Part shown: piece by piece, positions 6,781-10,637 of the stretch
How positions within the stretch are numbered: the first letter of the stretch is position 1
How the letters are laid out: the number at the start of each line of letters is the position of its first letter
NCBI GenBank assembly: GCA_964435475.1
Contig: CAYSZB010000070.1
Span: forward strand, 1 to 10,637
Source: CAYSZB01 sp964435475
GTDB taxonomy: Bacteria; Chloroflexota; Anaerolineae; Anaerolineales; Anaerolineaceae
Length of the DNA stretch: 10,637 nucleotides
Direction: 5' to 3'
Notes under the pieces: generated by a model
Databases searched by the model: none
Told to the model about the DNA's origin: nothing
What the model saw: only the letters and a program-made list of their open reading frames with translations
Translations under genes and position numbers: made by a program

Positions 6781-7956
6781 TCACAGGTTTTCGTGGTCCA
6801 TCCCAGGCTGGTTCGTGGTGACAGGAACATCCGGCAGGCCAAATAAAGCCATGTATTGTTTGACCACAGTTTCTTCACTGTATTGCTTAAGCCATTCCTG
6901 GTCTGTTGCCTGGACTTTTAGCGATAGGGCTTCGGCCATGGCAGATGCCAGGGCATATTCATCACCAACTGTGACCAGCGGTCCATATTTTCCACCATCC
7001 AGGATCTCACGCGGCCCGCTGGGACAGTCTGTACTGACCACCGGGCACCCGCAAGCCAATGCCTCAACCAGGACAGTCGGCAAGCCCTCATAATTTGAAG
7101 AAAGCACAAAAAGGTCGGCATTGGCGAGATAGTGGTATGGGTTATCCACCACACCTGGCATCGCGACATCTTTGACAAGGTCCAGTCTCTTGACCAGGCT
7201 CTCCAAATTTGTGCGGAGTGGGCCTTCGCCCAATATCAAAAGGCGGCAGGGCTGTTTGGTATGCAGTGAGGCAAAGGACTTGATCAGTAATTCGAAATTC
7301 TTTTGCTCATTCAAGCGGCCGATCCCCAATATGACTGGTGGCTGGTTGGGGGCGAACCATGGATGATCCAGGAGGCGAGTTTTTTTCTCTAAAATGTGCT
7401 GGTTAATGATCGGGTTGTAGATGGTGTGGATCCTGGTCTTCAACTTTCCTATATAACTGACAAAATCCACCGCCACAGCATTTGAGACGGCAATAATACC
7501 ATCCGCCGATGGGTATAACAGGCGTATGAGCATTTTTTCGAGCCACTTCTTGGTTTTGGAGCGTTTGATGGCTGATTGGGTATTATCAAGGCGAATAAAA
7601 AGGCGTCCAGGATGACCTGCCACCTTGCGGGCAATAAGAGCCATCATGTTAGTCAGGTCCAGGGCGGATACCAGGATATCCGGACTGTGGGTGCGAAGGT
7701 ACCTTATTAAAGCTGGCATGCACTTATAAGTTGAGGCGCAGTTCAGATCAATCAGGTTGACTTTGTCATCGAGTGTTGCCAGATATCCACCCTCCGCCTT
7801 GACCAGGACTAAATCCACCGCATACCCACGCCTGGCAATGGCCGAAGCAATGATTGCCATCATGTGTTCGGCGCCACCCACCCGCAGGTCAGGGAGGAAG
7901 AAGGCGATCTTTGATGGTGTCAAATTACTGGACATGGCTTGTTGTCTGTTTGTCAC
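6781..7956 (-). CDS. GT4-type glycosyltransferase (second GT4 of the locus)
   Basis: This GT-B fold glycosyltransferase has 391 residues. IAFFLPDLRVGGAEHM (17-32) marks the N-terminal domain. ILGIGRLNEQKNFELLI (209-225), LLILGEGPLR (239-248) and the EX7E motif with Glu290 and Glu298 (YEGLPTVLVEALACG) mark the donor-binding domain. SGPREILDGGKYGPLV (313-328) matches the same position in its paralogue at 3138-4220. It should add a sugar to the lipid-linked glycan in the cytoplasm. The longest start is GTG at 7956; an in-frame ATG at 7935 would give 384 residues. Neither has a convincing Shine-Dalgarno site, so the first seven residues are uncertain. It is the first gene after the 137-base gap with a promoter-like site, and probably leads an operon with the flippase, GT2 and third GT4. 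The C-terminal tail of about 20 residues is polar and has no counterpart in the paralogue. Confidence 0.92.
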   Translation of the reverse strand: MTNRQQAMSSNLTPSKIAFFLPDLRVGGAEHMMAIIASAIARRGYAVDLVLVKAEGGYLATLDDKVNLIDLNCASTYKCMPALIRYLRTHSPDILVSALDLTNMMALIARKVAGHPGRLFIRLDNTQSAIKRSKTKKWLEKMLIRLLYPSADGIIAVSNAVAVDFVSYIGKLKTRIHTIYNPIINQHILEKKTRLLDHPWFAPNQPPVILGIGRLNEQKNFELLIKSFASLHTKQPCRLLILGEGPLRTNLESLVKRLDLVKDVAMPGVVDNPYHYLANADLFVLSSNYEGLPTVLVEALACGCPVVSTDCPSGPREILDGGKYGPLVTVGDEYALASAMAEALSLKVQATDQEWLKQYSEETVVKQYMALFGLPDVPVTTNQPGMDHENL

Positions 7957-7985
7957 TATTTACCGCTGATATTCCAGGCACATCG

Positions 7986-7995
7986 ATTTATTATA
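7986..7995 (-). promoter_or_regulatory. Putative -10 region for the GT4-flippase-GT2-GT4 operon
   Basis: On the - strand the sequence TATAATAAAT runs from 7995 to 7986 and contains a perfect TATAAT. It lies about 30 bases before the GTG at 7956. No good -35 hexamer stands 16-18 bases upstream, so the promoter would be weak or need an activator. The rest of the 137-base gap (7957-8093) shows no ORF, hairpin terminator or riboswitch that I can support. Confidence 0.4.
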
Positions 7996-8093
7996 CTCGC
8001 AAGCCAACGGCAGGTACTGAGGGCGGTGGGATGACGTATTTACAGGAAGTTGCGGTTAATGAAAGCTCTCAGTCAAAAGATGCAAAGTCTTGA

Positions 8094-9227
8094 TCACTCC
8101 CTGGCAACTACCGTTTGCAGCAGTGCCTCATATTGAAGGGTGATATTCTGTAAGGAAAAATACTGTGCCTTCTTGCGGCTTGCCTTGCGAAAATCAAGCA
8201 ACAGGTCCTGGTCGGTGAGCAACTTTCTTAAGGCGAAAGAAAAACCATCGATTTCCTTGGGTTCAAACAGGTAGCCGTTCTGTCCTTCGTCAACCAGTTC
8301 AACACAACCACCCACGTGGCTCAAGACCAAGGCCAGGCCCATCGACAATGCCTGCACACCCACGACGGGCATGCCTTCGGAGAGGGATGGCATGAACATG
8401 ATGTCTGCTGCGCGGTACTCTTCGATGACCTGTTCAGGGTCAACCCAACCGGTAAAGGTGAAGCGGTCATTCATCTCCAATTCTTCGATCTCTGCGGTCA
8501 TCTGATCGCGCAGTGGTCCGTCTCCGATCAGGGTGCAGGTCCAGGGAAGGTCTTTGACCTGTGCCAGGCACTGGATCATGAAGATGGGATCCTTTTGTGG
8601 CATAAAGCGACCTGAAAACACAATCTTTGGCGGATGGTGGACAATGATCTGACCGGGATCCAGGGAGTCTGTATCCACCCCGTTGGGAATGACTTCGATT
8701 GGTACCGGGTATTTTTTTAGGGCAAGGCTGCGGGTGAATTTGCTGACCGCAGCGATTGCAGCTGCTTTGCGCCAGATGGGTGGGGTGAAGGGAAAAATCC
8801 AGCGGAACCATTTCCCGGTTTTTTCCGGCACACCCCCGGGTACGTCGCCAAGATGGGCAGTCAATACGTAGGGAACCCCGGTGAACAGGTTTATAAGAAA
8901 GGCGCTGACACCCGCGGGAACTGCAAAGTGAACATGCATGACATCCGGCCTGGAGCGGCGGACCAGTTTTAACCCAAACCAGAAAGATGCCCAAATGTAT
9001 CCCAGCATGGCTTTGAAATTTGCGCGGAAAGGCTCTTTCCTTCCACTAATCAAACGAATGATCTGTACGCCATCCTGTGTTTCATGTTCAGGCAGTTGAT
9101 CGCAATTGGCAGTGAGAATGGTCACAGAGTGACCCCTTTTTGCAAGACTAAGGCAGAGATCCTGCGCCACCCTGCCACCACCACCGCCAATGGGTGGATA
9201 TTCATGGGTCAATACCAGGATTTGCAT
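8094..9227 (-). CDS. GT4-type glycosyltransferase with altered EX7E motif (first GT4 of the locus)
   Basis: This GT-B fold transferase has 377 residues. The N-terminus LVLTHEYPPIGGGGGRVAQD (residues 4-23) is typical of GT4 enzymes with a glycine-rich loop for the donor phosphate. HVHFAVPAG (98-106) and VIPNGVDTDSL (179-189) follow. The donor domain carries KIVFSGRFMPQKDP (201-214) and LIGDGPLRDQM (233-243). In the EX7E region the first acidic residue is present (Glu284 in SEGMP) but the second position is Gln292 (VQALSMG). The fold is intact and nothing suggests a pseudogene. The ATG at 9227 comes 3 bases after the stop of the upstream GT2, so the two are almost certainly one transcript. It is less similar to the other two GT4 proteins than they are to each other. 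Substrate unknown. Confidence 0.92.
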   Translation of the reverse strand: MQILVLTHEYPPIGGGGGRVAQDLCLSLAKRGHSVTILTANCDQLPEHETQDGVQIIRLISGRKEPFRANFKAMLGYIWASFWFGLKLVRRSRPDVMHVHFAVPAGVSAFLINLFTGVPYVLTAHLGDVPGGVPEKTGKWFRWIFPFTPPIWRKAAAIAAVSKFTRSLALKKYPVPIEVIPNGVDTDSLDPGQIIVHHPPKIVFSGRFMPQKDPIFMIQCLAQVKDLPWTCTLIGDGPLRDQMTAEIEELEMNDRFTFTGWVDPEQVIEEYRAADIMFMPSLSEGMPVVGVQALSMGLALVLSHVGGCVELVDEGQNGYLFEPKEIDGFSFALRKLLTDQDLLLDFRKASRKKAQYFSLQNITLQYEALLQTVVARE

Positions 9228-9230
9228 GGC

Positions 9231-10211
9231 TTATTCTGTGTCTGAATGATGCTGGATCTTTGAGCCAGGCACATTGATATACTTGCTGACCGTGTAATTG
9301 CGTTTGCCCTGGGATTCGTGGTATGTGCGCGCCAGTAATTCTGCAATCAGACCCATTAAGATGGATTGAAAGCCGAGGATGAAGATCATGGTCGACATCT
9401 GGAAGAAAGGCGAGTCAAAAACCGATACGCTGAAGGCAACCCGGCGGACCAACAGAAAGATCAGCAAAGCAAGCGCCAAAAGGATCAATCCAATCCCAAC
9501 ACTGCCAAAAAGGTAAATTGGTTTACTGGCATAAGAGTTGAGAAACTTAACCACGAACAGGTCGAGAATCACCTTGAATGTACGTTCAATGCCATATTTT
9601 GCCTTGCCAAAACGGCGGGGGTGATGATTCACAGGGACTTCGGTGATCCTGGCACCTACCGTGTCGGCATAGACCGGGATAAAGCGGTGCATCTCGCCGT
9701 ACAGGCGAAAACCGGTGACCACTTCACGACGGTAGGCTTTAAGTGTGCAGCCGTAGTCGTGCAAATGGATGCCGGTGACCCATGAGATCAGACCGTTGGC
9801 AATGAGAGAGGGAAGCGTACGGGTGAAGAAGACATCCTTGCGGTGTTTGCGCCAACCACTGACCACATCATAACCTTCATTGAGTTTGTCCAATAGCATG
9901 GGGATGTCAGCCGGGTCATTCTGCATGTCTGCATCCAACATGATGATGATGTCACCCTGAGAATGATCGATGCCAGCTGCGATGGCAGCTGTCTGGCCAA
10001 AATTTCGCCTGAAAGAGATCACCCTTACATGATCCGGGTCCTGCTGAGCGAGTTCGCTAAGTACCGCAAGGCTGCGATCACGGCTGCCGTCATCCACGAG
10101 GACCAATTCCCAACTGAGGGTTAATGTTTTCATGATATCAAGGATGGCTTGATAGAGCAGGGGAATGTTTTCTTCCTCATTGTAAACGGGCACAATTAAA
10201 GATAAGTCCAT
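9231..10211 (-). CDS. GT2 polyprenyl-phosphate glycosyltransferase (DPM1/GtrB/ArnC-like) with two C-terminal membrane helices
   Basis: This 326-residue enzyme probably transfers a sugar from a nucleotide donor to undecaprenyl phosphate on the inner face of the membrane, making a lipid-linked single-sugar donor. LSLIVPVYNEEENIPLLYQA (3-22), the Asp40-Asp41 pair in LVDDGSRDRS, RRNFGQTAAIAAGI (68-81) and the DADMQNDP metal and lipid-phosphate segment (93-100) give the GT-A core. HDYGCTLKAYRREV (151-164) and HRFIPVYADTVGARITEVPV (175-194) followed by HHPRRFGKAKYG are the signature of this subgroup. Two helices, about 232-254 and 271-293, match GtrB- and ArnC-type anchors. The ATG at 10211 has a GGAG site 9 bases upstream and an extended -10 box further up. 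It is followed at 3 bases by the GT4 at 8094-9227. The sugar cannot be named; glucose, mannose and aminoarabinose enzymes all share this layout. Confidence 0.93.
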   Translation of the reverse strand: MDLSLIVPVYNEEENIPLLYQAILDIMKTLTLSWELVLVDDGSRDRSLAVLSELAQQDPDHVRVISFRRNFGQTAAIAAGIDHSQGDIIIMLDADMQNDPADIPMLLDKLNEGYDVVSGWRKHRKDVFFTRTLPSLIANGLISWVTGIHLHDYGCTLKAYRREVVTGFRLYGEMHRFIPVYADTVGARITEVPVNHHPRRFGKAKYGIERTFKVILDLFVVKFLNSYASKPIYLFGSVGIGLILLALALLIFLLVRRVAFSVSVFDSPFFQMSTMIFILGFQSILMGLIAELLARTYHESQGKRNYTVSKYINVPGSKIQHHSDTE

Positions 10212-10220
10212 AAAATATGT

Positions 10221-10225
10221 CTCCA
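10221..10225 (-). promoter_or_regulatory. Ribosome binding site of the polyprenyl-phosphate glycosyltransferase
   Basis: On the - strand TGGAG ends 9 bases before the ATG at 10211. It is the clearest ribosome site among the - strand genes and confirms that start. Confidence 0.6.
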
Positions 10226-10246
10226 GTTTGGTACGCTTATAAAAAT

Positions 10247-10275
10247 ATTATAACATTGACGATAATTACAGCCAG
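10247..10275 (-). promoter_or_regulatory. Putative extended -10 promoter for the GT2-GT4 pair
   Basis: On the - strand TGTTATAAT (10255 to 10247) is a perfect extended -10 (TGnTATAAT). CTGGCT (10275 to 10270) sits 17 bases upstream and matches the -35 consensus at three positions. Transcription would begin near 10240, about 30 bases before the ATG at 10211. The rest of the 115-base gap (10212-10326) is AT-rich, with no hairpin terminator that I can support. Confidence 0.55.
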
Positions 10276-10326
10276 TCAGCACCCAAAGCCATCAATTAAT
10301 GAAAAGGAATTCGAATAATTGGCAAA

Positions 10327-10637
10327 CTAATTCTGGCACCATATCACAAGGTTTGCAGGCAAAGGGTTTGTTCTTGGAATTAACATACTGATCCCTTTGA
10401 TCATCTCCACTTCAACAGGTTCATAATTGCAGACCAGGGGGACGATGACCCATTTTACCCACAGGTCATCCTCGCTGCGGAAACGTCCTGCCAGGTCATC
10501 GTTGAAGAAGCGCACATATGCGGGTTCGGTTAGGATCAGCGAAAATCGGTGATCCTGCAGGTCGGAGATGTAGTTGGCGAAATAATCGGCGTCATCGGCA
10601 AGCGCCATATCCATGAGCAGTTTTTTCTCATAATCGG
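10327..10637 (-). CDS. C-terminal fragment of an unrecognised protein, 5' end beyond the window
   Basis: The frame is open from the right edge of the window to the TAG at 10327-10329, giving about 102 residues. The ATG at 10614 is internal, because the frame continues upstream without a stop (DYEKKLLMDMALADDADYF). The visible part is soluble and acidic to neutral: a helix-like ADYFANYISDLQDHRFSLIL, then TEPAYVRFFNDD, then WVKWVIVPLVCNYEPVE and a short C-terminal tail with MLIPR. This resembles, from memory, the soluble ends of large multi-pass proteins (GT-C or ArnT-like sugar transferases or related hypotheticals) in Chloroflexota. No membrane segment lies in the fragment, so this is only a suggestion. 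Placement directly upstream of a polyprenyl-phosphate sugar synthase fits a membrane transferase that would use its product. Confidence 0.6.
   Translation of the reverse strand, partial: DYEKKLLMDMALADDADYFANYISDLQDHRFSLILTEPAYVRFFNDDLAGRFRSEDDLWVKWVIVPLVCNYEPVEVEMIKGISMLIPRTNPLPANLVIWCQN

Noticed and set aside
6738..6878. N-terminal extension of the flippase to 6878
   Set aside because: It would overlap the last 98 bases of the GT4 gene ending at 6781, it is not hydrophobic like a flippase N-terminus, and the family similarity starts at the ATG at 6737.

Overview
The window looks like chromosomal DNA from an anaerobic, free-living bacterium. An Anaerolineae-type member of the Chloroflexota is my best guess, from the style of the small paired membrane proteins and the glycosyltransferases; no rRNA or marker gene here can prove it. 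No phage, transposon, CRISPR array, tRNA or rRNA was seen.

The left third (1-3112) reads on the + strand. It opens inside the 3' part of a glutaconate-CoA-transferase-like subunit B gene. A likely terminator hairpin and a new promoter follow, and then an intact 550-residue urocanate hydratase (hutU) with a strong ribosome binding site. Two short genes are tightly coupled behind hutU. They encode single-pass membrane proteins that resemble each other and have no function I can name. Together the enzymes suggest amino-acid catabolism: histidine to glutamate by the Hut route, and possibly onward to glutaconyl-CoA by the hydroxyglutarate route.

The right two thirds (3138-10637) read entirely on the - strand and form part of a surface-polysaccharide locus. 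In transcription order they are: the C-terminus of an unrecognised protein cut by the window edge; a polyprenyl-phosphate-type GT2 glycosyltransferase with two C-terminal membrane helices; a GT4 glycosyltransferase with an altered EX7E motif; a 137-base gap with a promoter-like site; a second GT4; a Wzx-like flippase; a soluble GT2; and a third GT4 related to the second. The cytoplasmic transferases would build a lipid-linked glycan and the flippase would move it across the membrane. No initiating phosphoglycosyltransferase, polymerase, chain-length regulator or nucleotide-sugar gene is visible, so the locus continues beyond the window or elsewhere. The two halves converge at a 25-base gap. 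Base composition falls from GC-rich in the hutU region to clearly AT-richer in the flippase region.

No stretch longer than 300 bases lacks a gene. The largest gaps are 583-725, 7957-8093 and 10212-10326, and each holds a promoter-like site. The window is mostly ordinary. The best candidates for something undescribed are the tandem paralogous membrane proteins translationally coupled to hutU.
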